64,000 bases of DNA, from the NCBI GenBank assembly GCA_002335425.1, contig DDCB01000025.1, positions 85,072 through 149,071 on the forward strand. The letters are read 5' to 3'. The first letter of the stretch is position 1; each line of letters begins with the position of its first letter. Below the pieces are notes generated by a model, which did not search any database, was not told where the DNA came from, and was given only the letters and a program-made list of their open reading frames with translations. Shown piece by piece: positions 50,428 through 59,604 of this stretch. Source of the DNA: Chthonomonas sp. UBA2017. Its GTDB lineage: Bacteria; Armatimonadota; Fimbriimonadia; Fimbriimonadales; Fimbriimonadaceae. A program made the position numbers and the translations under genes.

Positions 50428-53400
50428 ATGAATAAATCAAAAAAACACCAGCGTAAGCGCGGCTCTTGGCGGGTCGGCTTAGGCCTGTTTGTCATCGGCA
50501 CGGCGGTGGCGGGGACGGCGATCGTCACTCAAAGTGGTGGTCACGCTTCCGCTCAGCTTCCCCAGCTTTTCGGCCATAGCCATGGACATAGCCACTCCAA
50601 CGACTGTCTTCATTCCGACCCCAAGGCGGGCGACTTGAAGGGGGCTCTCAGCCTTCGGGCGCACCAGCCCATCGAGACCTGCGAGCATCACGCCGATGGA
50701 TCGGTGACCGAGTATTACATCCCGCCGTTTCTGAGCGCGATGACCCAAGGTGCTCCCTCCAGTGCGACGCTTTATGCGAAGTCGGGCCGGCCGATTCTCT
50801 CGGTCTGTTTTGCTCCGGGCACGCCTCAAGAAGTGATCGACGCCCACATGCAGAACATGCAAAATCAGGCCGAGGGAGCTTGGCCCGACCCGTTTGCGGA
50901 TTATCAAACGAACTCTAGTTGGGCGGCGCAGGGAACTCCGGTCACCGTTTCTTGGAGCATTGTTCCGGACGGAGTTTCAATCATTGGCTACAACGGCGAG
51001 CCGACTTCCAATAACGTCTTGACTGCGAATTTGGACGCTGATTTTGCCGGTCAAGGCGGGCGACCTACCTGGATTGCTCGGATGACCGATGTCTTCAATC
51101 GATGGGATCAAATCAGTGGTTTGACCTTGGTTCGGCGAACTGCGGCGGGCTCTGATTTTGACGACGGCGCGAACTTTGACACGTCCAGTGGCAACGCAAC
51201 AAGAGGTGATTGCCGAATCGCTGGTCACACCATCGACGGTTCCGGAGGTGTATTGGCATACAACTTCTACCCAGGTGCTGGCACAGGCGGAAACATGGTC
51301 ATGGATACCGGGGACAATTGGGGCAGTTCGACGAACGCCAATGTGTTCTTCCGCAATACCCTCTCGCACGAGCACGGTCACGGCCTCGGCATGGCGCACG
51401 TCTGCCCGGTTGGGAACAACAAGCTGATGGAGCCGTTCCTCAACACTGGGTTTGACGGCCCCCAACACGACGAGTTTCGTCATGTCCACCGACTCTACGG
51501 CGATGCCTATGAGACGAACGATACGGCTGCGCTCGCAACGAATCTGGGATCTTTGTCGATTCCTTCGACCTTGAACAACTTTGAAGTTCCGCCAGCAACG
51601 CTTTCTGGAATCAATCCCGGCAACGCCTCGATGCTGAGCATCGACGGAAATGGCGACATCGACTTCTACAGGTTCACCGTCGGAAACACTTGTCAAGTGA
51701 CGGCCACGATCTCGCCGATCGGGCTTTCCTACGGGGATAATGCTCAAAACGCGGGATGCACCCAAACTTCTGTCACGAATAGCGCCAACCAAGCCGATTT
51801 GGTGCTCGAACTTGTCGACACGAACGGATCAACGGTATTGGCGACCGCAAACGTGACCGGTTTAGGCGGTTCGGAGTCCGTTTCGTTCATCGTGCCGGTG
51901 GCCGGAACTTACTACTTCCGGGTGACAGAAAACGGAACTCCTTCTCAATCCCAGCTCTACGGGATCGACGTGAGTATCGCGGCCGTAAACCCGGTCCCGG
52001 TTTTGACTTCAATTTCGCCGACCAGCGGGACCGCCGGCGGAGCCGCGTTTACGCTCACTGTGAACGGCTCGGGCTTCTACGCAGGTTCAGTCGTGCGCTG
52101 GAATGGCTCGAATCGAACCACAACCTTCGTCTCCCCGTTGCAACTCACGGCCTCGATTACCGCGGCTGACATTGCCACTGCGGGCACGGCGACGGTGACG
52201 GTGTTCAACGCGGGTCCCGGAGGAGGAACCAGCAGCGGCCAGACCTTCACGATCAACAATCCGGTGCCGACGACAACCTCGATCTCGCCCACCAGCGCGA
52301 CCGCAGGAGTCGGCGGACTCACGTTGACGGTCAATGGAACCAACTTCAATGCCGGCTCGGTCGTGCGTTGGAACGGTTCAAATCGAACGACGACCTTCGT
52401 CAACTCAACTCAAGTAACGGCATCGATCACAGCTGCTGATCTGGCTAACGCGGGTACCGCGACGATCACCGTATTCAACGCGGCTCCGGGCGGTGGCACC
52501 AGCAACGGTCAAACCTTTACCATCAATAACCCGGTGCCGACCGCGATCTCGATCTCGCCATCGAGCGCGACCGCGGGTGGAGCTGCCTTCACATTGACGG
52601 TCAATGGCTCGAGCTTCAACTCGAGTTCTGTCGTGCGATGGAACGGGACAAGTCGAACGACCACCTTCGTCAGCAGTAGCCAGCTGACGGCTTCCATTAC
52701 GGCGGCTGACATTGCCAGTGCTGGCACGGCTTCGGTGACGGTCTTCAATCCTGCACCGGGCGGCGGCACGAGCAGCGGCCTGACCTTCACGATCAATAAT
52801 CCGTTGCCGACGACGACGACGCTCTCGCCAGCGGTCGCGACGGCAGGCGGAGCGGCCTTCACCCTGACGGTGGGCGGTACGAACTTCAATTCGAGTTCGG
52901 TCGTCCGCTGGAACGGATCGAACCGAACGACGACATTCGTCAGCGCGACTCAGTTGACGGCCTCCATTACGGCGGCTGACATTGCCATTGGTGGCACGGC
53001 TTCGGTGACGGTCTTCAATCCTGCACCCGGCGGTGGCACCAGCAACTCTCAGATCTTCTTGATCAACAATCCGATGCCGACGACGACGACCATCACGCCA
53101 AGCACGCGCATCGCGGGAAGTTCGACGTTCACTCTGACCGTCAATGGCACGAACTTTAACGCGAGTTCGGTGGTCCGCTGGAACGGATCGAACCGAACCA
53201 CGACGTTTGTCAGCGCGACTCAATTGACGGCCTCGATCTCAGCGGCCGACATCGCCACGGCTGGCACCGCCACCGTGACGGTCAACAACCCGGCTCCGGG
53301 CGGAGGAACCAGCAACAGTCAGTCGCTGTCCATCGAGAACCCCGTACCGACGACGACGTCCATTTCGCCGAACAGCGGAACGGCTGGTGGCTCGGCCTTC

Positions 53401-54330
53401 ACCATCACGGTCAACGGCACGAACTTCAATAGTCAGTCGATCGTCCGGTGGAACGGCTCGAATCGAACCACCACGTTCGTCACCAACACTCAGTTGACGG
53501 CGTCGATCAATGCCTCTGACATCGCCACTGCTGGCACCGCGACCGTGACGGTCTTTAATCCGACACCCGGTGGTGGAACCAGCAACAGTCAGACCTTCAC
53601 CATCAACAATCCGGTGCCAACGCTGACCTCGATCTCGCCGAGCACGGTGAGTGCGGGCGGTGCGGCATTCACCTTGACCTGTAATGGCACGAACTTCAAC
53701 GCAAGTTCGGTCGTGCGGATCAACGGCAACCCACGGACGACGACCTTCATCTCGGCCACGCAACTCCAAGCCGCGATTCTGGCCTCGGACATCTCCAGTC
53801 CAGGAACCGCGACGATCCAGGTGTTCAATCCGGCACCGGGAGGCGGGCTGACCAGTGGTCAGACGTTGACGATCCAAGGGCGAGTGTTCTCGGGCGTCAT
53901 CAACCTGGAAGGCTGGGTTGGAAGCACGACGGGCATTCCGATCACGCTGAAATTCCGGCCGGTCGGCGGAGCCCCGGGGAGCGAGGTCTTGACGACCGTC
54001 GTGAACCTGACCGCCACGTCCACCTACTCGGTGACAACGAGCCTTCCGTCGGGGAACTACGATATCCTCGCTGACGGTTCGATCTGGCTCCAAAAGAAGC
54101 AGGGGAACGTGAACGCCACGGTTCCAGCCGTGACCGTGAACTTCAACCTGACGGTGGGCGACCTGGACGGAGACGAAGAGATCACCAATTTCGATTACTC
54201 GATCTGGGCGATCAACAACGGATCCACCGCGACCCCGGGAACCAACGGTGACCTGGATGGGGACGGCGAAGTGACGAACTTCGACTACTCCCTCTGGGCA
54301 TCTAACAATGGGTTGCTGGGCGACCCCTAA
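50428..54330 (+). CDS. Giant secreted metzincin protease with IPT/TIG repeats and dockerin-like end
   Basis: 1300 residues. Order: signal/anchor helix (15-35); a His-rich stretch (HGHSHSNDCLHSD); metalloprotease domain with HEHGHGLGMAH, the HExxHxxGxxH zinc site of metzincins (matrixin-like), then Met-turn NNKLMEP; a PPC-like beta domain (about 370-515); seven IPT/TIG repeats of exactly 90 residues (about 521-1150); a carboxypeptidase-regulatory-like beta domain (NLEGWVGS..., 1153-1250); and two EF-hand units GDLDGDEEITNFDYSIWA and GDLDGDGEVTNFDYSLWA. Calcium binding is expected. It probably acts on the surface or in the matrix. The following large gene shares the last three domain types. Confidence 0.92.
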   Translation: MNKSKKHQRKRGSWRVGLGLFVIGTAVAGTAIVTQSGGHASAQLPQLFGHSHGHSHSNDCLHSDPKAGDLKGALSLRAHQPIETCEHHADGSVTEYYIPPFLSAMTQGAPSSATLYAKSGRPILSVCFAPGTPQEVIDAHMQNMQNQAEGAWPDPFADYQTNSSWAAQGTPVTVSWSIVPDGVSIIGYNGEPTSNNVLTANLDADFAGQGGRPTWIARMTDVFNRWDQISGLTLVRRTAAGSDFDDGANFDTSSGNATRGDCRIAGHTIDGSGGVLAYNFYPGAGTGGNMVMDTGDNWGSSTNANVFFRNTLSHEHGHGLGMAHVCPVGNNKLMEPFLNTGFDGPQHDEFRHVHRLYGDAYETNDTAALATNLGSLSIPSTLNNFEVPPATLSGINPGNASMLSIDGNGDIDFYRFTVGNTCQVTATISPIGLSYGDNAQNAGCTQTSVTNSANQADLVLELVDTNGSTVLATANVTGLGGSESVSFIVPVAGTYYFRVTENGTPSQSQLYGIDVSIAAVNPVPVLTSISPTSGTAGGAAFTLTVNGSGFYAGSVVRWNGSNRTTTFVSPLQLTASITAADIATAGTATVTVFNAGPGGGTSSGQTFTINNPVPTTTSISPTSATAGVGGLTLTVNGTNFNAGSVVRWNGSNRTTTFVNSTQVTASITAADLANAGTATITVFNAAPGGGTSNGQTFTINNPVPTAISISPSSATAGGAAFTLTVNGSSFNSSSVVRWNGTSRTTTFVSSSQLTASITAADIASAGTASVTVFNPAPGGGTSSGLTFTINNPLPTTTTLSPAVATAGGAAFTLTVGGTNFNSSSVVRWNGSNRTTTFVSATQLTASITAADIAIGGTASVTVFNPAPGGGTSNSQIFLINNPMPTTTTITPSTRIAGSSTFTLTVNGTNFNASSVVRWNGSNRTTTFVSATQLTASISAADIATAGTATVTVNNPAPGGGTSNSQSLSIENPVPTTTSISPNSGTAGGSAFTITVNGTNFNSQSIVRWNGSNRTTTFVTNTQLTASINASDIATAGTATVTVFNPTPGGGTSNSQTFTINNPVPTLTSISPSTVSAGGAAFTLTCNGTNFNASSVVRINGNPRTTTFISATQLQAAILASDISSPGTATIQVFNPAPGGGLTSGQTLTIQGRVFSGVINLEGWVGSTTGIPITLKFRPVGGAPGSEVLTTVVNLTATSTYSVTTSLPSGNYDILADGSIWLQKKQGNVNATVPAVTVNFNLTVGDLDGDEEITNFDYSIWAINNGSTATPGTNGDLDGDGEVTNFDYSLWASNNGLLGDP
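51988..53877 (+). repeat. Seven tandem 270-bp repeats (IPT/TIG domains)
   Basis: The repeat starts (codon Asn of NPVP-like motifs) fall at 51988, 52258, 52528, 52798, 53068, 53338 and 53608, exactly 270 bp apart. Each codes for one IPT/TIG domain with core VVRWNGSNRTTTFVS and ends near GGGTSNSQTFTIN. The units are similar enough at DNA level to recombine. No indels have accumulated. Confidence 0.95.
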
Positions 54331-54360
54331 GGACCAACTGGAGCCATAAACCGCTCCTAC

Positions 54361-54397
54361 GCGCCGGGGAGGAGAATCCTCTCCGGCGCATTCTTTC
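54361..54397 (+). terminator. Rho-independent terminator
   Basis: A 12-bp stem (54361-54372 with 54378-54389, one G-T pair) and loop AGAAT, then ATTCTTTC. It separates the two giant genes into different transcription units. Confidence 0.8.
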
Positions 54398-54489
54398 ATC
54401 AAGCAAGATTCGCGATGCAAATCAGATCGAAGTCTTGACAAATCTTGAACAAAAGGGACGCCTCAAGTCGTCCTAAAAATGGTGATATC

Positions 54490-57207
54490 ATGTTGAATTT
54501 GAAATGGCTGATCGGGGGCTCTGCTTTCGGACTTTTCTTGTCGCTTTGTTCTTTTGCTGATGCGCAAATTGTGCAAGAAGACGGGTCGATGATCGGAATC
54601 TCTTCTCAGATCGACGAAGAGTATAAAGAAACGACCGCCCAAATCATGATGCGGGACCCCATCTATGGTCGCAAGCAGGGGCTCGCGGTCATTGACATCC
54701 TGAACAAGTTTCCTCGTCGCCGAGGACTCGCACAAGACCCGAACTCTCTGCCGGTCAGCCAGTGGCCACCCGCGCCCACGAACTACTTCGTTGAATCGCT
54801 CCGCAGCCGTTCCGAAGGGAGTATTCAGCGCGGTCGCCCCGGCGATCCTTATCTGCCCCAAGGAATTGGAACTCAATGGACTTCCGTCACGCAAGCCGAA
54901 GTCACGTTGAACCCACCGGACACCCAAATCGGAGTCGGCCCGACCCAAGTGTTGACGATTATCAACGGCTACATCCGCGTGCATGACAAGAACGGGGTCA
55001 TGGGTTCTCTGGATACCACGACTGACAGTTTCTTTAATTCAGTTCGAGGTGGAAATTTTGTCGGAGACTCGCGAGTTCGTTACGATAACCTGGCGAGCCG
55101 ATGGGTGCTTTCTTCTGAGACTTTTACATCTCCGAATCGGATCTTATTAGCTTATAGTGATGGCCCAATCATCACGAATACGACGGTCTGGACGTTCTTT
55201 TTCTTCGTACAAGATCAAGTCGGTACGGTGCCGAACGTCGATACCGGAAGGCTGGCCGATTATCAGACCATGGGCGTGGACGAAGATGGCATCATCATCT
55301 GTGCCAATATGTTCTTGAGTGGATTCCAAGGGTGCTCGATTTGGGTCCTCCGAAAGAGCGACGTCTATGATGGAGCTCCTTACACCGTCACGCCGTTCCG
55401 AGCCATCACATCTGCGGCCGGAAACGGGGTTTACGCGCCGCACCATCTGAGCAACGATTTAGTAGGGAATTCGACCAGCTATATCTTTGGCGTGGACAAC
55501 ATCACCGCGGGTCGACTCGTCCTGCGAAGACTGACGAACGTCAATTCATTTGCTCCGGTTTTGGGGCCGAACGTCAACATCACGGTGCCGACGACGGTCA
55601 ACCCTCAATCTGTGACTGTCCTCGGGTCTTCGAGCGGGGTCAGTGCGGTCGATGACCGGATCATGGAGGCCGAGATTCGACGAAATCGGGTCACCAACAC
55701 TCGATCTCTCTGGGCGTGCCATCAGATCGAAGTCAATAGCTCTGGGGTCGCCGACTCCGCTGGGGGCCGGAACGCCGTCCGTTGGTACCAACTTGATGAC
55801 CTTGACGGGGCCCCGAATCTCATCCAGAGCGGAACCCTGTGGGATTCTGCCGCGACCAATCCGACGAACTACTGGATGTCGGGAATCAACATGAGCGGCC
55901 AAGGCCACATGGCCATTCTGCCGTCGGCTGCGGGCGTGGCTCGACGACTCGAAATCGTGGCCGCCGGTCGGCTTCGAAACGACGCCTTGGGCACGACCCA
56001 GGCTCCAACGCTCGTGATCGGTTCGAGCACGAACTATGGCCCGGGCGGAAGATGGGGCGACTATGCCGCAGTCCGAGTCGATCCTCAGGATGAACAAACT
56101 CTCTGGGGAGCCCAGCAGTACTGCAACGCCACCAACTCTTGGGCGATTCGGGTCGTCAAGCTGACGGCGCCGCCCCCAGGAATCATCATTGGGGTCTCTC
56201 CCAACAACTTGACGCAAGGCCAGACCGGAAACATACTGGTCACGATTCAGATCGTTGGGAGCAAAGAGTTTTACGACACGCAGGCCGGGCTCAACCGCCT
56301 GTCTGCGGCATTCTCTGGAACGGGCATCACCGTCAATTCGGTGACCTGGACAAGCGTGAGTCAAGCAACGTTGAACGTGACCGTGAGTCCGTCGGCAACA
56401 CCCGGCACGAGAACGGTGACAGTCACGAATCCGGATGGACAGTCGACCACTTCCGCTGAGCTGTTCACGGTGAACGCTCTCAATCCGGTCCCCTCTGTGA
56501 CCTCGATGTCACCGATTAACGCCATCGTCCAAAGCGGGGCGTTTACTTTGAACGTCACCGGCGGAGGCTTCAACTCTTCCAGCATCGTTCGATGGAACGG
56601 AAGCAATCGAACCACCACCTTCGTGAGCGCGTCGCAGCTGCAAGCGGCGATCCCAGCCACCGATCTTTCGATGTTTGGAACCGCAACCGTCACGGTGTTC
56701 AACCCAGCTCCTGGCGGGGGAACCAGCGGACCGCTGACCTTCACGATCAATCCGCGCTCCTTCACCGGCATCGTCAATCTGCAAGGTTGGGTGGCAAGCC
56801 CGTCGGGAATCCCGATCACCTTCCGAGTCCGTCCAGTCGGCGGGATCGCAGGAACCGAGTTGCTGACGGTGACAACGACTTTGGACTCGTCTGGAATCTA
56901 CGTGCTGAATACGAGCTTGGCGCCGGGGAACTATGACCTCCTCGCCGATGGATCAATCTGGCTTCGACGCCGAGTCTCGAATATCAGTCTCACCGGGTTG
57001 GTGGCGCCTGGGGTGAACTTCACCCTGCCGGTGGGTGACATCGACGCCGATGGCGAGATCACGAACTTCGACTACTCCATTTGGGCCGTGAACAACGGGA
57101 ACAACGTCACTCCGGGCACGAACGGAGATTTGGACGGAGACGGAGAAGTCACGAACTTCGACTACTCCCTTTGGGCCGGGAATAACGGTCTCGAAGACAT
57201 TCCCTAA
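54490..57207 (+). CDS. Large secreted propeller-like protein with IPT and dockerin-like end
   Basis: 905 residues from the ATG at 54490 (the open frame upstream needs a TTG). A signal peptide (MLNLKWLIGGSAFGLFLSLCSFADA) precedes about 550 residues with sialidase/exo-alpha-type features: DTQIGVGPTQVLTIINGYIRVHDKNG, DSRVRYDNLASRWVLSSE, and GRWGDYAAVRVDPQDEQTLWGAQQY. These are typical of secreted BNR-like propellers. Then come a divergent beta domain (about 575-670), one IPT/TIG repeat (NPVPSVTSMSP onward), the NLQGWVASPSGIPITFRVRPVGG domain, and EF-hands GDIDADGEITNFDYSIWA and GDLDGDGEVTNFDYSLWA. No catalytic function is assigned. Confidence 0.88.
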   Translation: MLNLKWLIGGSAFGLFLSLCSFADAQIVQEDGSMIGISSQIDEEYKETTAQIMMRDPIYGRKQGLAVIDILNKFPRRRGLAQDPNSLPVSQWPPAPTNYFVESLRSRSEGSIQRGRPGDPYLPQGIGTQWTSVTQAEVTLNPPDTQIGVGPTQVLTIINGYIRVHDKNGVMGSLDTTTDSFFNSVRGGNFVGDSRVRYDNLASRWVLSSETFTSPNRILLAYSDGPIITNTTVWTFFFFVQDQVGTVPNVDTGRLADYQTMGVDEDGIIICANMFLSGFQGCSIWVLRKSDVYDGAPYTVTPFRAITSAAGNGVYAPHHLSNDLVGNSTSYIFGVDNITAGRLVLRRLTNVNSFAPVLGPNVNITVPTTVNPQSVTVLGSSSGVSAVDDRIMEAEIRRNRVTNTRSLWACHQIEVNSSGVADSAGGRNAVRWYQLDDLDGAPNLIQSGTLWDSAATNPTNYWMSGINMSGQGHMAILPSAAGVARRLEIVAAGRLRNDALGTTQAPTLVIGSSTNYGPGGRWGDYAAVRVDPQDEQTLWGAQQYCNATNSWAIRVVKLTAPPPGIIIGVSPNNLTQGQTGNILVTIQIVGSKEFYDTQAGLNRLSAAFSGTGITVNSVTWTSVSQATLNVTVSPSATPGTRTVTVTNPDGQSTTSAELFTVNALNPVPSVTSMSPINAIVQSGAFTLNVTGGGFNSSSIVRWNGSNRTTTFVSASQLQAAIPATDLSMFGTATVTVFNPAPGGGTSGPLTFTINPRSFTGIVNLQGWVASPSGIPITFRVRPVGGIAGTELLTVTTTLDSSGIYVLNTSLAPGNYDLLADGSIWLRRRVSNISLTGLVAPGVNFTLPVGDIDADGEITNFDYSIWAVNNGNNVTPGTNGDLDGDGEVTNFDYSLWAGNNGLEDIP

Positions 57208-57222
57208 CTTAAGGCTCAAGAG

Positions 57223-57258
57223 AACCGGGGGCTCGGTTGCAGCCGAGCCCCCGGTTTT
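57223..57258 (+). terminator. Rho-independent terminator
   Basis: A 14-bp perfect stem AACCGGGGGCTCGG/CCGAGCCCCCGGTT with a 6-nt loop, whose 3' arm runs into TTTTCG. Confidence 0.9.
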
Positions 57259-57285
57259 CGCGTATCATGCAGTGGAGAGCGCATC

Positions 57286-58149
57286 TTGAGATACACCAAG
57301 AAAGACCTTCACCCCCAAATTTTCGAGTCGATCTATCGATTCACATCCTCGATGTCGATGGGCGCGGGCCAAAACCCCGCGATCATGGGCGCATATTTGC
57401 AGCACAACAAAGTCTGGTGGAAGGAGTACGGCAAGGCTTGGATGATCGGACTCGGTGTCTGGACCGCCAGCTTTTTCGGACTCATGGGGCTCGGGGCCGT
57501 GATGAACTCACCGGCCCTGCTCGGAATCTCGTTCGCCACCATCCCGGTCGGTATCGCAGTCGGCATTCGAGCGTACATGAAAACTCGATATGAGGCGACG
57601 GTCGAAGAACTGGAACTCCTCCTCCCGCTCATGGATCTCAGCGAAGAGCAGCGCCAATATCTCGTGGCATTCATCAGTTTGTGCCGAGCGCAAGGGCTCG
57701 ACGCCGCTCACCGCCAAGAGATCATGGAGCAACTCATGACCTTGCTCGATGAGGCCGAACGACTCAAAAAGCAGCGAGCCACGCTCGTCGACCTCTTAGG
57801 GGCAACCGATCAACGAGAATCGGTGCTCGCCGAGATCGCGCGGCTCCAAAAGCGATACGAAGAGGCCCAAGATCCGGAGGCCAAAGAGACCTTCCAAATC
57901 TCGTTGGAGGTCGCCCAAAAGCGACTGGACCGATTCACCGCGAGCGCGCCGATGCTCGAGCGAATCGAAGCTCAACAGGAGCTCGTCCGACAGACCATGG
58001 CCTCTTTCCGAGAAGTCCTGAATCGAATGCAGTCGACTCCCACCCGCGACCTGCCGGGCCTGGATGGGCTGCGGAATCAGATCAGCCGAATTCAGAGCCA
58101 AGGCAACGCGCTCGAAAGTGCGTACGAAGAGATTCGGGCCTGGGGCTAG
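57286..58149 (+). CDS. Membrane protein with long coiled coil, unknown function
   Basis: 287 residues from a TTG with GGAGAG about 7 nt upstream. No family recognised. Two transmembrane helices (about 52-72 and 76-96) follow a 50-residue soluble N-terminus. The remaining 190 residues are helical and highly charged (RLKKQRATLVDLLG; EIARLQKRYEEAQDPEAKETFQ; RIEAQQELVRQTMASFREVLNRM), predicting a cytoplasmic coiled coil. It could be a scaffold or stress-type membrane factor. The 3' end overlaps the convergent photolyase by 4 bp. Confidence 0.8.
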   Translation: MRYTKKDLHPQIFESIYRFTSSMSMGAGQNPAIMGAYLQHNKVWWKEYGKAWMIGLGVWTASFFGLMGLGAVMNSPALLGISFATIPVGIAVGIRAYMKTRYEATVEELELLLPLMDLSEEQRQYLVAFISLCRAQGLDAAHRQEIMEQLMTLLDEAERLKKQRATLVDLLGATDQRESVLAEIARLQKRYEEAQDPEAKETFQISLEVAQKRLDRFTASAPMLERIEAQQELVRQTMASFREVLNRMQSTPTRDLPGLDGLRNQISRIQSQGNALESAYEEIRAWG

Positions 58150-59603
58150 TCAGGCGCAGACGTCGTCGACTCGATGAACGCCTCGGCCTCGAGAAAAAGC
58201 CGCTCGCGACGGGCGGGTTGGAGCCTGGCGAGCCCCTTGGGCCAAAAACTGGTCCGAGGATTCTTGGCCAGCGCATCGGCATGGCGATCGACGAAGGACC
58301 AGTACAAGCCGTCCCAAACTTCGCACCAAGGCCCCCGAGGATAGTCGGTCATCTTGAGCAGATAGGCCGATCCGCTCACATAAGGCTTGGTCGCCCAAAG
58401 TCCGCCGTCTGCATAAAGGGACATGCCATAGACGTTCGGGCGCATCACCCAATCCGCGCTGTCGATGAACATCTCCATGAACCATTGGTACCCGTGCCGA
58501 GGATCAACCCGAGCCATCAGCATCGCGCTTCCAGCGACCATGAGCCGCTCGATGTGGTGGGCATAGCCCGTCTTCCAGAGGCGATGAATGCAATCGTCCA
58601 GCGGCGGCAATCCGGTCTCTCCCGTCCACCAGCAGGATCTGAGGATTCGGTGGTGTCCCGGCAGAATCTTGAGCGGGAACCCCAGATCAAACTGGTCGCG
58701 ATCCATCCCTCGAACAAATTCTCGCCACCCGATGAGCTGGCGAATGAACCCCTCCAGCGAGGCCATCGGCACCGGATTCGACCGAGCAAACTCGAAGACC
58801 CGCTGCAAGACTCGACCCGGAGTCAGCAGACCCGTATTCAGCAGCGGGCTCAGCACACTGTGAAAGAGCACCGGTTGCTCGCGCACGATCGCATCTTCAT
58901 ACGGGCCGAAGTTCGCGAAGCGACCGGACAAGAACTGATCCAGCCAGGCCTCGGCCTGGGCGTGTGTCACGGGGTAGCGAAAGAGGGACGCATCTCCTGG
59001 ATGATCGGAGAACTCTGATTGCACCAGTTGGATGACTTGCCGAGTGATCTCATCTGGTTCAACCCAGTTTGGCGGCTCGGCCCTGAGTCCGGGGGGTGGG
59101 AACTGGCGATTCTCGACGTCGAAGCTCCAGCGTCCGCCTTCGGGCTGACCCTTCTCATCCACCAAGATCGAGAGCCGCTGGCGCTGCCAAACATAGAAAT
59201 CTGCCATCTTTCGGCGGTTTGTCGTCTCCGCGTAATCTTCCCAGTCAAGTTCCGAAGTCAAAAACGCAGGAGACGGGACTCTTTGGAACCACGGAGGAAA
59301 CAAAGTTCCTGGGTCGTTCGGTTCGTAAATCCAGACCTCATCTGGGAGAAGACGCCCGATCTCCTCGGCAAGCCCAGCGGCATTCGGGCGGTCCCATGCC
59401 AGGTAATGGACGCGACGCCCAGCATCCCGGAGATGAGCTGCGAAATGCCGCATCGCACTGAAAAAGAGGACGACCTTCTGCTGGTGATGCCGGTGTCGAG
59501 TCGCCAGTTCTTGGTCCTCGATCATCAAGATCTCGGCATCCGGCGGCATCCCGGGAAGCCCTTCGAAGAGGGCATCTCCCAAGATCAATGCAAGTCGGCG
59601 CAC
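58146..59603 (-). CDS. Photolyase-related protein (FeS-BCP family) with partial FeS ligand loss
   Basis: 485 residues from a GTG, 1 nt after the dnaN stop. Bacterial (6-4)/FeS-type photolyase relatives: N-terminal alpha/beta antenna domain (LALILGDALF, HHQQKVVLFFSAMRHFA) and a C-terminal FAD domain with HHIERLMVAGSAMLMARVDP and PNVYGMSLYADGGLWATKPYVSGSAYLLKMTDY. PhrB-type members bind a 4Fe-4S cluster with four Cys. Here C338 and C427 are kept, but the CxxC after TDY is replaced (TDYPRGPWCEVW, from about 419). The cluster is therefore probably absent or rebuilt. It repairs UV lesions or senses light. Confidence 0.88.
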   Translation of the reverse strand: MRRLALILGDALFEGLPGMPPDAEILMIEDQELATRHRHHQQKVVLFFSAMRHFAAHLRDAGRRVHYLAWDRPNAAGLAEEIGRLLPDEVWIYEPNDPGTLFPPWFQRVPSPAFLTSELDWEDYAETTNRRKMADFYVWQRQRLSILVDEKGQPEGGRWSFDVENRQFPPPGLRAEPPNWVEPDEITRQVIQLVQSEFSDHPGDASLFRYPVTHAQAEAWLDQFLSGRFANFGPYEDAIVREQPVLFHSVLSPLLNTGLLTPGRVLQRVFEFARSNPVPMASLEGFIRQLIGWREFVRGMDRDQFDLGFPLKILPGHHRILRSCWWTGETGLPPLDDCIHRLWKTGYAHHIERLMVAGSAMLMARVDPRHGYQWFMEMFIDSADWVMRPNVYGMSLYADGGLWATKPYVSGSAYLLKMTDYPRGPWCEVWDGLYWSFVDRHADALAKNPRTSFWPKGLARLQPARRERLFLEAEAFIESTTSAPD

Positions 59604-59604
59604 C

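Noticed and set aside
51988..53877. CRISPR-like periodicity
   Set aside because: The 270-bp units are in-frame protein domains with no short direct repeat and unique spacer structure; no cas genes.
52405..54441. Long antisense frames inside the IPT repeats
   Set aside because: They arise because the 270-bp repeats lack stops in that frame; translation is Arg-rich nonsense with no family pattern.
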